Shown: piece after piece, positions 24,462 to 33,180 of the stretch | Numbering within the stretch: position 1 is the first letter of the stretch | Layout of the letters: the number at the start of each line of letters is the position of its first letter | Source: Parvibaculum sp963975745 | GTDB lineage: Bacteria > Pseudomonadota > Alphaproteobacteria > Parvibaculales > Parvibaculaceae | NCBI RefSeq assembly: GCF_963975745.1 | Contig: NZ_CAXBIB010000004.1 | Coordinates: 62,001-126,000, forward strand | Direction of reading: 5' to 3' | DNA length: 64,000 nucleotides | Translations under genes and position numbers: made by a program | The notes under the pieces: generated by a model | Told to the model about the DNA's origin: nothing | The model's database searches: none | Seen by the model: only the letters and a program-made list of their open reading frames with translations

Positions 24462-25610
24462 TCAATCGGTCGCCTCTTTCGCATCCGTCTCTTGAATGAC
24501 CTCGTCATTATCATTCGCTGGCTCTTTGAAGATGGCTCTGTTCATACGCTCAACCACGGCGGCCGTGTGCTGGTCACTCAAATGAGCGTACCGCTTGACC
24601 ATCTGCAACGTCTTGTGACCAAGCACTTCGGCAATCTCCGCCAAGGTCGCCCCGTTCATTGCCAGATAGCTGGCTGCTGTATGGCGTAGATCATGGAAGC
24701 GGAAATTCTCTATCTCAGCAGCGCGCAATGCAGCCTCCCAGCTCTTTCTAATATTCTTCGGTGCAAGCCCATCTCGCCTCGGGAAGACGTAGTCGCGCTT
24801 GTCGGGGTCAGTTCGACGATGAAGCTCCGTCATAACTTCAAGAGCTTTGTGAGTAAGTGGCAAAGCGCGCTTCTCGTTGTTCTTCGTTTTCTCAACCCGC
24901 GCCACGCCACGATCTAAGTCAATGTCCCGCCACCGTAGATGCATAATCTCGCTATACCGCGCTCCGGTAGAAAGGGCGAGAACCACGATGGCATACAGGA
25001 AGTCACATGAACTTGACCTGCACGCCTCCAGCAGGCGAGCGCATTCATCATCACTCAGGAACCGCGCATTGGGCGTCGGCAGCTTTGGGCGTTTTACCTT
25101 GTGCATGGGATTGGATGCGAGCCACTCCCATTCTTTCTCGGCAACAGTAAGCGCGTGAGAAAGGCTCGCCATGTAACGTACAACGGTCGCAGGGCTTTTA
25201 AGCCCGCACTCCGTCCTATTCGGGGCGTGAGCGTTGCGCTGATTTGGCGTCCTGAGAAGTTTGTCGCGCGCTGCGCTAAGTCTTGAGACAGTTAAGTCTC
25301 TAACCTGAACGTCCCCAAGTTCGCTCTTCCACCATTCAAGATGCATGCGCACCTTGTTCTGGTCGATCTCTCGCTTCGGCAGTTCGTCTCTTATGTACCG
25401 GTCTATGAGTTGACCCAAACTTCTCGAAGCAAATGCCGCCACTCCTAGGGCAGCTTCCTTCCTAAGCTCTCCTTCACGGATTTGAGCCCACTCCTTCGCA
25501 TCTTTCTTCTTTTCAAAAGTCTGCGACTCTTGGGGCCGACCTTTGACGCGTATCTTCACACGATAAACAGGCTCTCCGTTCCGGCCCTTTCTCTCCTCAA
25601 TAACAGCCAT
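24462..25610 (-). CDS. int: Tyrosine integrase of the mobile element
   Basis: 382 residues. An N-terminal arm-binding domain (YRVKIRVKGRPQESQTFEKKKDAKEWA) is followed by a core-binding SAM-like domain (about 65-160) and the catalytic domain. Active-site residues: Arg in STGARYSE, HDLRHT, LGHKT, and the nucleophile Tyr in VKRYAHL. It is read away from the element's right end, where a displaced tRNA 3' half and tandem repeats lie, so it should integrate the element at a tRNA gene. The excisionase-like gene follows it on the same strand. Confidence 0.92.
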   Translation of the reverse strand: MAVIEERKGRNGEPVYRVKIRVKGRPQESQTFEKKKDAKEWAQIREGELRKEAALGVAAFASRSLGQLIDRYIRDELPKREIDQNKVRMHLEWWKSELGDVQVRDLTVSRLSAARDKLLRTPNQRNAHAPNRTECGLKSPATVVRYMASLSHALTVAEKEWEWLASNPMHKVKRPKLPTPNARFLSDDECARLLEACRSSSCDFLYAIVVLALSTGARYSEIMHLRWRDIDLDRGVARVEKTKNNEKRALPLTHKALEVMTELHRRTDPDKRDYVFPRRDGLAPKNIRKSWEAALRAAEIENFRFHDLRHTAASYLAMNGATLAEIAEVLGHKTLQMVKRYAHLSDQHTAAVVERMNRAIFKEPANDNDEVIQETDAKEATD

Positions 25611-25644
25611 ATCAACATGTTTTCCTCACCTAGTTTACATAATC

Positions 25645-25667
25645 CTTGGGACACTCTTGGGACACTA
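25645..25667 (+). repeat. Tandem pair of CTTGGGACACT (candidate integrase arm sites)
   Basis: Two exact copies of the 11-mer in tandem, 35 bp upstream of the integrase start codon. The identical 23-bp sequence occurs again at 25850-25872, on the other side of the tRNA fragment. Confidence 0.6.
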
Positions 25668-25775
25668 GAGTACAATAAATGACGTACACGGACAAATATA
25701 ATCAATTCCGCGTCACCACAAGTCGTTGTAATTGCTGATGTTAGGTTTTTTGGCTGTCGGGCATTTTGCCCTTGA

Positions 25776-25825
25776 AGGCACTCATAATGCCTTGGCCGGG
25801 GGTTCAAGTCCCTCCTCGCCCACCA
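25776..25825 (+). other. Displaced tRNA 3' half (CAT anticodon), candidate attachment core
   Basis: AGGCA-CTCATAA-TGCCT is a perfect tRNA anticodon arm with anticodon CAT. A 5-nt variable region, a T arm (GGGGG/CCCTC around TTCAAGT), an acceptor strand CTCGCCC and ACCA follow. No D arm or matching 5' acceptor strand GGGCGAG exists upstream, so it is a fragment. The layout CTTGG…TTCAAGTCC resembles tRNA-Ile2 more than tRNA-Met. Fragments like this mark the far end of tRNA-integrated elements; the intact gene would lie left of the window. Confidence 0.7.
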
Positions 25826-25849
25826 CGTTTTTGAGGCTTTGAAAAATTT

Positions 25850-25872
25850 CTTGGGACACTCTTGGGACACTA
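25850..25872 (+). repeat. Second tandem pair of CTTGGGACACT
   Basis: Identical over 23 bp to 25645-25667 and placed 25 bp beyond the CCA of the tRNA fragment, so the candidate core is flanked by the same repeats on both sides. Confidence 0.6.
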
Positions 25873-25960
25873 AATCCCATCTCTCGGCAGAACCGTTTCA
25901 ACCAACCATCGTCAACATTCATATCGAGAAAGCATCTCACTGCTGGTGTAGGGCTTCCAA

Positions 25961-26004
25961 TGTCAGCGAACGGCGACATTTCAAAGAGTCACCGTTCGCT
26001 GACA
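25961..26004. repeat. 13-bp perfect inverted repeat
   Basis: TGTCAGCGAACGG (25961) and CCGTTCGCTGACA (25992) with an 18-nt spacer, in the gene-free stretch between the tRNA fragment and tRNA-Met. Function unknown. Confidence 0.6.
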
Positions 26005-26096
26005 TAAGGACTCAGAACTTTGCTGGATATAAAGTGAGCGACCCCAATAAAGCGCAGCGCCAGCTGCGCCGTTCGTTGGCACGTCCTGAAGCTTAC

Positions 26097-26114
26097 TGTC
26101 CCCAAAGTGTCCCC
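26097..26114 (-). repeat. Inverted pair of TGTCCCC repeats
   Basis: TGTCCCC at 26097 and 26108, 11 bp apart. The reverse complement GGGGACA matches the GGGACA core and 11-bp period of the repeats at 25645 and 25850. Together they suggest that the attachment region extends to tRNA-Met. Confidence 0.45.
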
Positions 26115-26161
26115 AGAGGGGTTTTTGAGGTTTGCACCAAAACCTAAGTCATTGATTTTAT

Positions 26162-26238
26162 TGGTAGCGGAGGACGGATTTGAACCGCCGACACGCGGAT
26201 TATGATTCCGCTGCTCTAACCAGCTGAGCTACTCCGCC
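26162..26238 (-). tRNA. tRNA-Met (CAT)
   Basis: Complete cloverleaf on the minus strand: acceptor GGCGGAG, D arm AGCTCAGCTGGTTAGAGC, anticodon arm GCGGA-ATCATAA-TCCGC with anticodon CAT, T arm GGCGG-TTCAAAT-CCGTC and encoded CCA. The first acceptor pair is G-U, and the D arm is that of an elongator tRNA. Its 3' end faces the mobile element. Confidence 0.92.
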
Positions 26239-26337
26239 CCAAGGCGTCGGAAAGCAGGGCGAAGCCGCTGCACCCCCGAAAGAGACCCGGATATAAGGGC
26301 CGCGACGAAGACCTGTCAAGCAAGGTGGCTGACGACG

Positions 26338-27015
26338 TCAGGCGGCTGGCTGCGCCGGCTCGGCCGAAGCCGCTTCCGGAGCCGCCGGCTTCTGGAATCG
26401 CAGCATTGTGAAAAGCCCGAATGGCTTCAGCTTGACGGTATCGACAAGTTCCAGCGTCGCGACATCTGTAATGGTTTCGGCGCGGAAATCGGGATGCCAG
26501 CCGAGCGCGCGCGCCGCCGGCGCCATGAAGCTCTCAACCCAGCCGCGCAGCCCATGGTCCTGCGCGAAATGATTGACGATCAGAACCTCGCCGCCCGGCG
26601 CGCAGACGCGCTCAAGCTCCTTGAGAACCTGAATCGGATCGGGCACCACGGTCATCACATACATCGCAACGACCGTGTCGAACGCACCGTCCTCGAAGCG
26701 AAGTTGGGAGGCATCCATCTCGTACAGTGCTTCGATATTGGTCAGACCACGCTCGCGAACCCGCTCGCGCGCGATGCGCAACATATCCGGTGACAGGTCG
26801 ATCCCTGTAACAGTGAGGTGCGGCGCGTATCGCGGCAGAGCAACACCCGTCCCGACACCGACTTCGAGCAGCGACCCCTCGCGACGATTGATGATGTCGA
26901 TGGCCCGCTTGCGGCCAGAATCGGCTATCGGACCGAAAGAAAAATCATAGACGGGCGCCCAGCGTGCATAGGCCTTCAGCACCGATTGTTCGTCTATCCG
27001 GACTATCCCGCTCAA
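26338..27015 (-). CDS. pmtA: SAM-dependent methyltransferase, PmtA-like (phosphatidylethanolamine N-methylation)
   Basis: 225 residues, the size of the soluble Rhodobacter/Sinorhizobium type of phosphatidylethanolamine N-methyltransferase, which makes phosphatidylcholine at the membrane. It begins with the typical YARWAPVYDFSFGP, has SAM motif I LLEVGVGTGVALPRY, then GIDLSPDMLRIARERV and YVMTVVPDPIQVLKELERV. An Ala/Pro/Glu-rich tail of about 17 residues ends the protein. It is the first chromosomal gene beyond tRNA-Met. A related methyltransferase specificity cannot be excluded. Confidence 0.75.
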   Translation of the reverse strand: MSGIVRIDEQSVLKAYARWAPVYDFSFGPIADSGRKRAIDIINRREGSLLEVGVGTGVALPRYAPHLTVTGIDLSPDMLRIARERVRERGLTNIEALYEMDASQLRFEDGAFDTVVAMYVMTVVPDPIQVLKELERVCAPGGEVLIVNHFAQDHGLRGWVESFMAPAARALGWHPDFRAETITDVATLELVDTVKLKPFGLFTMLRFQKPAAPEAASAEPAQPAA

Positions 27016-27098
27016 AACAGCCTACCCCTCGATTTCCCTGCGCTCACTCTGCGGCCAATGCCGCCATGCGCGCAACACTATATCCGGACCGATTGCGG

Positions 27099-28325
27099 CT
27101 AAAATGCGGTTCGGGCGCCAAAACGTTCCACTTCGCCCGCCGATGCAGCGACCTGCCATCGGCTCTCCGCCCGTGCAATCCAGCCGCCGCCAAGAACCCG
27201 CGTGCCGCCATTCGGATCGTAGAAGACACAGGCCTGCCCGGGCGCGACACCGTCCTCGCCCTCGAGCAATTCGACCAAGGCGCCCTCTGCCGTGCGGTAA
27301 AGACGCGCTGGTACCGGCGGTCGCATTGATCGGACCTTGGCAGACACATCAATGCCCGCCTCGGGCAACATCTCAAACGCTGTATCGCCGAGCCAGTTGA
27401 GATCGCGCAGCACAAGCCGGCGCGTTTCGAGCGCTTCACGCGGGCCCACGATCACTTGGCGGCGTGCCGGATCGAGCCTGACGACAAAAAGCGGCTCGCT
27501 GTCCGGTTCGCTGGCACCGAGACCGAGACCGCGTCGCTGACCGATCGTGTAACGGACAATTCCGTCGTGCCGCCCGAGGATGCGCCCATCGAGATGCACG
27601 ATGTCGCCCGGATCGGCTGCGCCCGGACGCAACCGTTCAACAATCGTCGTGTAACGGCCGGTCGGCACGAAGCAGATATCCTGACTGTCCGGCTTCGCAG
27701 CGACAACAAGCCCCATGCGCTCGGCCATCGCGCGCGCCTCAGGCTTGGTCAGGTCACCCAGCGGGAACCGCAGGAAGTCGAGCTGCTCGCGCGTCGTCGT
27801 GAAAAGAAAATAGCTCTGATCGCGCTCGACATCCGCAGGCCGGTGCAATTCGCGGCCCGCAGCACCCGGGCGGCTGGAAATATAATGCCCCGTTGCCAGC
27901 GCCGCCGCCCCAAGATCGCGCGCCGTGTCGAGCAGATCACGAAACTTCACACGCTCGTTGCAGCGCACGCAGGGTATCGGCGTCTCACCGGCTATATAGG
28001 AATCGGCAAAATCCTCCATGACGGCACGACGAAAGCGGTCCTCGTAGTCGAGCACGTAGTGGGGAATGCCGATCTGCTCTGCGACGCGGCGTGCGTCGTG
28101 AATGTCCTGCCCCGCGCAACAGGCCCCCTTGCGCGAGACCGCTGCACCGTGGTCGTAGAGCTGCATCGTGATGCCGACGACATCATAACCCTGCTCCTTG
28201 AGCAGAGCCGCCGTCACAGAACTGTCGACGCCACCCGACATGGCGACGACAACCCGCGTCTCTTCCGGACGGCCCGGAAGATCGAGGCTGTTGAGCCCGG
28301 TCTTTTCGTCGAACAGAGCGCTCAT
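27099..28325 (-). CDS. mnmA: tRNA-specific 2-thiouridylase MnmA
   Basis: Makes 2-thiouridine at the wobble position of Lys, Glu and Gln tRNAs. The 408-residue protein has the PP-loop VVVAMSGGVDSSVTAALL near residue 20, the catalytic pair Cys in PIPCVRCNERVKF and in SQDICFVPTGRYTTI, and the C-terminal beta-barrel ending GGGWIARAE. I chose the ATG at 28323-28325 (GGCGGGA upstream); longer frames to 28418 lack a ribosome site. Confidence 0.93.
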   Translation of the reverse strand: MSALFDEKTGLNSLDLPGRPEETRVVVAMSGGVDSSVTAALLKEQGYDVVGITMQLYDHGAAVSRKGACCAGQDIHDARRVAEQIGIPHYVLDYEDRFRRAVMEDFADSYIAGETPIPCVRCNERVKFRDLLDTARDLGAAALATGHYISSRPGAAGRELHRPADVERDQSYFLFTTTREQLDFLRFPLGDLTKPEARAMAERMGLVVAAKPDSQDICFVPTGRYTTIVERLRPGAADPGDIVHLDGRILGRHDGIVRYTIGQRRGLGLGASEPDSEPLFVVRLDPARRQVIVGPREALETRRLVLRDLNWLGDTAFEMLPEAGIDVSAKVRSMRPPVPARLYRTAEGALVELLEGEDGVAPGQACVFYDPNGGTRVLGGGWIARAESRWQVAASAGEVERFGARTAF

Positions 28326-28560
28326 GGCGTCCCGCCGGAATTCGTCCGGCATCTCCTGGTTGATGGACGCCCTGCGACGTCTCCTGCGTGGCCGCAATAT
28401 AGGCGGGCACTGACGCACCGCAAGCCATTGCGGTGTCGCTTCCTGGCTGGCCCGGCAGAATCTGCCGCACCGGCAGCGAATATCGGGCTCATCCCTCGTC
28501 AGGTCAACCCCGGGACTCCATAACCATATGAATTGATTGGGTTTATTCCTTCCGGCCGCA

Positions 28561-28576
28561 TGGCCCGCCGCTTGCT
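28561..28576 (+). promoter_or_regulatory. Sigma-54 promoter of fliK-flgD
   Basis: TGGCCCGCCGCTTGCT fits the -24/-12 consensus TGGCACG-N4-TTGCW, with GG and GC 10 nt apart. It lies 40 bp upstream of fliK. The sigma-54 activator FlbD is encoded 7 kb downstream in the same cluster. Confidence 0.75.
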
Positions 28577-28615
28577 TCCCCTAGATCGAGCCTTTCTCTG
28601 CAACCAGGTGACAGC

Positions 28616-30100
28616 ATGGACTTGCCTACTTCAGCCACGCCGCGAACGAAATCGGCCGATACGCTATCGATCCAGCCGGACTCGATCCGGATTTCGACCA
28701 CTTCGGCTGCAGGCGAGTTCGCACGCCATCTGGCCGACAGCAGCCGTCAGAGCGACCCGGCTCGCCGCGAAGACCGGCAGGCCGAACGCCGCGAGCGCTC
28801 CTCGCCCGCCACCGACCACAGCCAGCGTGACAACGAGGTGCGTGAGCGCGAGACATCAACTCGTGAGGCGAATCCGCGGCAAACGACCACTGACGACAAG
28901 GGCGAGGTAGCGCTGGAGACGGCAAACGCCGACGAGTCTCTTTCCACGATCGAGAGCGAAGTGCCGGCGACGGCAGACCATGTTCAAGACAGTCAGCCCG
29001 CAACCGCGATCGAGAGCGAAACAAACAGCACAGCAGACGCCGCCTCGACAGAGACCTCAAATGAAGACACGCCCGTCGATCTCGGCACGGCTCCAGCTGA
29101 TATTGTCGCGGAACCAGCCGATGCCGCCCCGCACGCACTCGAGGCAGGTGCAAAACCGGCAGAGGCCGGCGCGAGCCCCGAAGAATCCGCATCGACCCCG
29201 GCATCGATCCAGTCTGCCGACTCCACTCAGACCAAGCCTGACGCAGCGGCGACCGGCAAGAATGAGGCGCAGTCGACCCTGCCTCGGGCCGCTACTCCAG
29301 GCGATGCGCCGCGGCCGCAAATGATCCTGCCGCAGCAGCCGACCGATACGACGGCGGCCGGGTCACCCCCTGATACCGAAAGCACAGCTCTCCCGGCCAC
29401 AGACAGCGGCTCAGCCAAGCCAGTCAAGGGCCTTGGCCAGGAGGTGGCGGAAATGCTGGCCGACAAGAAGAGTGACGCAAGACAAACGGCTGCCGCAGCA
29501 AGCTCCGCCCCGCCGGTCCCGACACCGTCCCAGACCCCGCGCGGCGGCGCAGCAACCCAACAGACCGTCAATATTGCCCCGATCGAGACACAACCCACCC
29601 CGCGTGGCGGCGAACTCCCGAGCGGTACGCAACAGACACCAGCCACAGCAACAGTGCGCATCGGCACACTGCCAGGCCAGTCACAGCCGACGCAGGTGCC
29701 GGCCATGGCGATAGCGCTGCAGATTTCCCGCAATCTCCAGAAGGGGATTAATCGGTTCGAAATCCGGCTGGATCCTCCCGAGATGGGTCGCATCGACGTG
29801 CGCATGGAGGTGCGCCGCGACGGCCACGTGATGGCGCACCTGACGGTCGAAAAACCTGAAACGCTCGAACTGCTGCAACGCGATGCGCGCGCGCTCCAAC
29901 AGGCTTTGAACAATGCCGGGCTGGAGGCCGATGAGAACAGCCTCAACTTCTCGCTTCATGATCAGAATGCGAACGAGGATCGTGGTGATATCGCCGGGAC
30001 AATTCGTGCCGATGACGACACGGATGACGCTGATGCGACAACCACGCCAGTCTACAACGTCAATATTTCCGCCATTGGCGGCATCGACATTCGCGTTTGA
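28616..30100 (+). CDS. fliK: Flagellar hook-length control protein FliK
   Basis: Secreted molecular ruler that stops hook growth and switches export substrate. 494 residues: a long, low-complexity N-terminal region rich in Ala, Thr, Glu and Pro (to about 360), then the conserved C-terminal domain with FEIRLDPPEMGRIDVRMEVRR near 380 and LHLTV-type segments (HLTVEKPETLELLQRDARALQQAL). It starts the plus-strand flagellar block directly behind a sigma-54 promoter and is followed after 18 bp by flgD. Confidence 0.88.
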   Translation: MDLPTSATPRTKSADTLSIQPDSIRISTTSAAGEFARHLADSSRQSDPARREDRQAERRERSSPATDHSQRDNEVRERETSTREANPRQTTTDDKGEVALETANADESLSTIESEVPATADHVQDSQPATAIESETNSTADAASTETSNEDTPVDLGTAPADIVAEPADAAPHALEAGAKPAEAGASPEESASTPASIQSADSTQTKPDAAATGKNEAQSTLPRAATPGDAPRPQMILPQQPTDTTAAGSPPDTESTALPATDSGSAKPVKGLGQEVAEMLADKKSDARQTAAAASSAPPVPTPSQTPRGGAATQQTVNIAPIETQPTPRGGELPSGTQQTPATATVRIGTLPGQSQPTQVPAMAIALQISRNLQKGINRFEIRLDPPEMGRIDVRMEVRRDGHVMAHLTVEKPETLELLQRDARALQQALNNAGLEADENSLNFSLHDQNANEDRGDIAGTIRADDDTDDADATTTPVYNVNISAIGGIDIRV

Positions 30101-30118
30101 CGCAGAAGGGTCACAACC

Positions 30119-30799
30119 ATGGACATCGCCTCAGCGACAGCCGCCGTTCAAGCTGCAACAGGCGGCAACAAGTCGTCCACAGCGTCCGCCGCGTTGGCCG
30201 GAAACTTCGACACCTTTCTGCGTCTTCTGACGACCCAGTTGAAGCATCAAGATCCGACGAATCCGATGAGTTCGGACCAGTTCACCCAGCAATTGGTCCA
30301 GATGTCGGGTGTCGAGCAATCGATCCAGACCAATCGCAATCTCGAAACGCTGATCACTGCCTATGCGATCCAGAATTCAAATCAGTCCGTCTCTCTTCTG
30401 GGCAAGGAAGTGACCGGCTCCGGCACGGGTGCCCTCCTCAGGGACGGCAACGCCAACTGGACCTTTGCTGTCGCAGCGGATGCTCCGGATACCACGCTCC
30501 AGGTCATCAACGCTGACGGGGCAACCGTCTACAGCGAAAAGATGGACGCAGCCAAGGGCGATCATCAGTTCACATGGGATGGCAAGGACGGAAGCGGCGC
30601 TGGCCAGCCAGACGGCACCTACTTTCTCAAGATTGTTGCCAATTCGGGGAACGGCGCACCGATAGCTGTGGACACGCGGACCACCGGGATTGTGACCGCC
30701 ATCGACATGACCAGTACCGATCCGATGCTGACAGTTAACGGCGCCCAGATCCGCTATTCGCAGATCACATCCGTAAAGCAGCCAGATACGCCGATCTGA
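30119..30799 (+). CDS. flgD: Hook-cap scaffold protein FlgD
   Basis: Caps the growing hook. 226 residues, with the N-terminal signature FLRLLTTQLKHQDPTNPMSSDQFTQQLVQMSGVEQ (about 33-68) and a C-terminal beta domain containing FTWDGKDGSGAGQPDGTY. It lies 18 bp after fliK, so the two share the sigma-54 promoter; this agrees with FliK and FlgD acting together in hook assembly. Confidence 0.92.
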   Translation: MDIASATAAVQAATGGNKSSTASAALAGNFDTFLRLLTTQLKHQDPTNPMSSDQFTQQLVQMSGVEQSIQTNRNLETLITAYAIQNSNQSVSLLGKEVTGSGTGALLRDGNANWTFAVAADAPDTTLQVINADGATVYSEKMDAAKGDHQFTWDGKDGSGAGQPDGTYFLKIVANSGNGAPIAVDTRTTGIVTAIDMTSTDPMLTVNGAQIRYSQITSVKQPDTPI

Positions 30800-30930
30800 C
30801 CCCGGATGCGTCCCGCAATGGAACAGCTAAGTCTTTGATTTCGGACAATTTTTACCACGACGCTTAGCCGTTTTTAAAGACTGCCCAGCGTAGTCTGAGG
30901 GTCAGAGATGAGCACGGAGACGAATGTTCG

Positions 30931-31206
30931 ATGAGTGAGCAGCAGACATCAAAGGTCAACTACGTGATCGGGCCGGACGGTAGCCCGCTCACCGTTGCTG
31001 ACCTGCCCCCGCCCGACACGAAGCGGTGGGTCATACGGCGCAAGGCCGAAGTGGTCGCAGCAGTCCGCGGCGGCCTCATCAGCCTTGATGATGCCTGCCG
31101 CCGGTACACGCTGACGGTCGAAGAGTTCCTGAGCTGGCAGCGCTCGATCGAACGCCATGGTCTGGCCGGACTTCGCGCAACCAGGGTTCAGCAGTACAGG
31201 CAGTAA
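30931..31206 (+). CDS. sciP: CtrA inhibitory protein SciP (DUF1153)
   Basis: 91 residues. SciP binds CtrA at promoters and blocks transcription in G1 in Caulobacter. The protein has the DUF1153 pattern: YVIGPDGSPLTVADLPPPDT, RWVIRRKAEVVAAVRGGLIS, then the HTH DDACRRYTLTVEEFLSWQRSIERHG. As in Caulobacter, it lies among flagellar genes. The upstream 131 bp include a TTAG/TTAA cluster (near 30866) that could be a degenerate CtrA site. Confidence 0.9.
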   Translation: MSEQQTSKVNYVIGPDGSPLTVADLPPPDTKRWVIRRKAEVVAAVRGGLISLDDACRRYTLTVEEFLSWQRSIERHGLAGLRATRVQQYRQ

Positions 31207-31323
31207 GATAGAATTGTATCTGCGTACTTGCTGTCTTCAGGGCGCCGGCGGAACCTCCCTCCTCCGGCGTCCTTCTCATTCGATCGGTTCCCGGCGACGA
31301 CCCGGCAAAAATTGCCGGGACCG

Positions 31324-31338
31324 TTAAGCTTCTGTTTA
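31324..31338 (+). promoter_or_regulatory. CtrA-binding box upstream of fliF
   Basis: TTAAGCTTCTGTTTA fits the CtrA consensus TTAA-N7-TTAA with one mismatch. It lies about 165 bp upstream of the fliF operon, the class II flagellar operon that CtrA activates in Caulobacter. I see no gene in 31207-31502. Confidence 0.6.
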
Positions 31339-31502
31339 GGCTGCAGGCGGTAAATTTTGCCCTGTGGCACGGGGGAACTCCGATTGGGCTAATCGGGCCG
31401 GAGTTCTGAGGGCAAAGGATTTGTCGCTCACCTGTTGTCTGGCGTGGATGTCGATCCAGGAAACGGACCTGCATCCTGCGCGCTGGCACATGAGGTGGGT
31501 TG

Positions 31503-33170
31503 GTGAGCAGCTTCTCGAATCTTCTGCAGTCCCTGGGACCGGTACGTCTCGTGGCACTCGGGCTCGTAGCCGCGGTCCTGCTCGGATTCTTTGGCTATAT
31601 CGGTTTGCGCTACAGTGCCGAACCCAAGGCGCTCCTGTTCTCCGATGTCGGCGTCGACGATGCGTCGAAAATGATCGGCGCGCTCGAGGCCATGAAAGTT
31701 CCCTACGAATTGCGCGGCGACGGCAGCATGATCTATGTGCCCCGGAGCCAGGTTCTCCGCCTGCGCATGTCTCTCGCCGAACAAGGCCTGCCCGCCGGCG
31801 GCACCGTTGGCTACGAAATCTTCGACAATGCTGACGCGTTGGGTACCACAAGCTTTCTTCAGAACATCAATCACTTGCGCGCGCTCGAAGGAGAGCTGGC
31901 GCGCACCATCCGCTCGATCGAGGGCATCGACGGCGCGCGGGTCCATCTGGTCCTGCCCGAGCGCGAACTCTTTTCACGCGACCGTCGGGAACCGACGGCT
32001 TCGATTGTGCTCAAGGTCTCGCGTAGCACGCTTGCAGCACAGCAAGTCAAGGCAATCCAGTATCTTGTCTCGTCGGCCGTTGACGGGCTGGCACCCTCGC
32101 GTGTTTCGATTGTCGATGAGCGCGGTACACTTCTGGCCAGCGGCACGGGCGACGACAGCCAGTCGCTGATGGCGTCATCTGTCGAGGAACGCCGTTCGAC
32201 CTACGAAAATCGCCTGCGGACATATGTCGAAAACATCGTTCAGCGCGTCGTCGGTGCCGACAAGGTGCGAGTCGAGGTTACCGCACAGATGGACTACAAC
32301 CGTGTAACCCGGACATCCGACACATTCGATCCGAATAGCCAGGTTGCACGCTCCACGCAGACGGTCGAGGATACGTCGACGAGCACGGATGGTGCGGGAA
32401 ATGACGGCGTCACCGTCGGCAACAACCTGCCGAATGCCAATCAGGCCGGGCTTGATTCTCCTGCGGCTTCGCGTCAGGCAGCCACGCGCAGCGAAGAGAC
32501 CGTCAATTACGAGATTTCCCGCACCACAAAAACGGAAGTGCTCGAGCCTGGACGCGTAACGCGCCTCTCGGTCGCCGTGCTGGTCGACGGTTCCTATACG
32601 ACGGATGCCGAGGGCAACACGACCTATGCACCGCGGTCCGAAGTCGAACTCCAGAAGATCGAGGCCCTGGTCAAATCCGCAATGGGATTTGATGAGACGC
32701 GCGGTGATCACGTTGAGATCGTCAACCTTCAATTCGCGACAACGCCCAGCTTCGACGCCGGGACCGAAACGGCGACCGAGAATGGTTTTTTTGATCTGAC
32801 CAGCGCCGACATCATGCGAATGGTCGAGATGGCAGTTCTTGCCATCCTTGCTGTCATTGCCATGCTCTTTGTGTTCCGGCCGCTCATGACACGTCTCGGC
32901 ACGGCACAAGGGCGCCCCCATGGCGGGCCTGCCCTCCCCGGTTCGGCAGGCGGCGCGGCAACCGCATTGGCAATGACCGACGAGAATGGTGATGCGGTAG
33001 CGGGCGCACTGCCCGCCCCCGAACAGTTGAACGAAGACATGATGATCGACATCGCTCAGGTGGCGGGCAAGGTGAAACAGTCATCGGTCCGCAAGATCGG
33101 CGAGCTCGTGACCGGTCATCCGGATGAATCCATCTCAATCCTGCGCAGCTGGCTGCACGAAAGCGCTTGA
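31503..33170 (+). CDS. fliF: Flagellar MS-ring protein FliF
   Basis: Forms the membrane-supramembrane ring on which the motor is built. 555 residues from the GTG at 31503 (AGGTGG upstream; a TTG one codon earlier is also possible). It has an N-terminal span (RLVALGLVAAVLLGFFGYIGL), ring domains with NHLRALEGELARTIRSIEGIDGARVHLVLPE, a second span near 455 (MAVLAILAVIAMLFVFRPL) and a cytosolic C-terminus that binds FliG (ASKV-like VRKIGELVTGHPDESISILRSWL). It heads an eight-gene flagellar operon. Confidence 0.95.
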   Translation: MSSFSNLLQSLGPVRLVALGLVAAVLLGFFGYIGLRYSAEPKALLFSDVGVDDASKMIGALEAMKVPYELRGDGSMIYVPRSQVLRLRMSLAEQGLPAGGTVGYEIFDNADALGTTSFLQNINHLRALEGELARTIRSIEGIDGARVHLVLPERELFSRDRREPTASIVLKVSRSTLAAQQVKAIQYLVSSAVDGLAPSRVSIVDERGTLLASGTGDDSQSLMASSVEERRSTYENRLRTYVENIVQRVVGADKVRVEVTAQMDYNRVTRTSDTFDPNSQVARSTQTVEDTSTSTDGAGNDGVTVGNNLPNANQAGLDSPAASRQAATRSEETVNYEISRTTKTEVLEPGRVTRLSVAVLVDGSYTTDAEGNTTYAPRSEVELQKIEALVKSAMGFDETRGDHVEIVNLQFATTPSFDAGTETATENGFFDLTSADIMRMVEMAVLAILAVIAMLFVFRPLMTRLGTAQGRPHGGPALPGSAGGAATALAMTDENGDAVAGALPAPEQLNEDMMIDIAQVAGKVKQSSVRKIGELVTGHPDESISILRSWLHESA

Positions 33171-33180
33171 GGACAGACCA

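Noticed and set aside
25556..25979. Two minus-strand open frames over the tRNA fragment
   Set aside because: They contain ARRDLNPRP and EEGLEPPAKAL type strings that are typical false translations of tRNA genes and their flanks; no ribosome site or conserved domain.
31365..31380. Sigma-54 promoter upstream of fliF
   Set aside because: TGGCACG fits the -24 half, but the -12 position reads CT instead of GC, so only the CtrA box at 31324 was kept.
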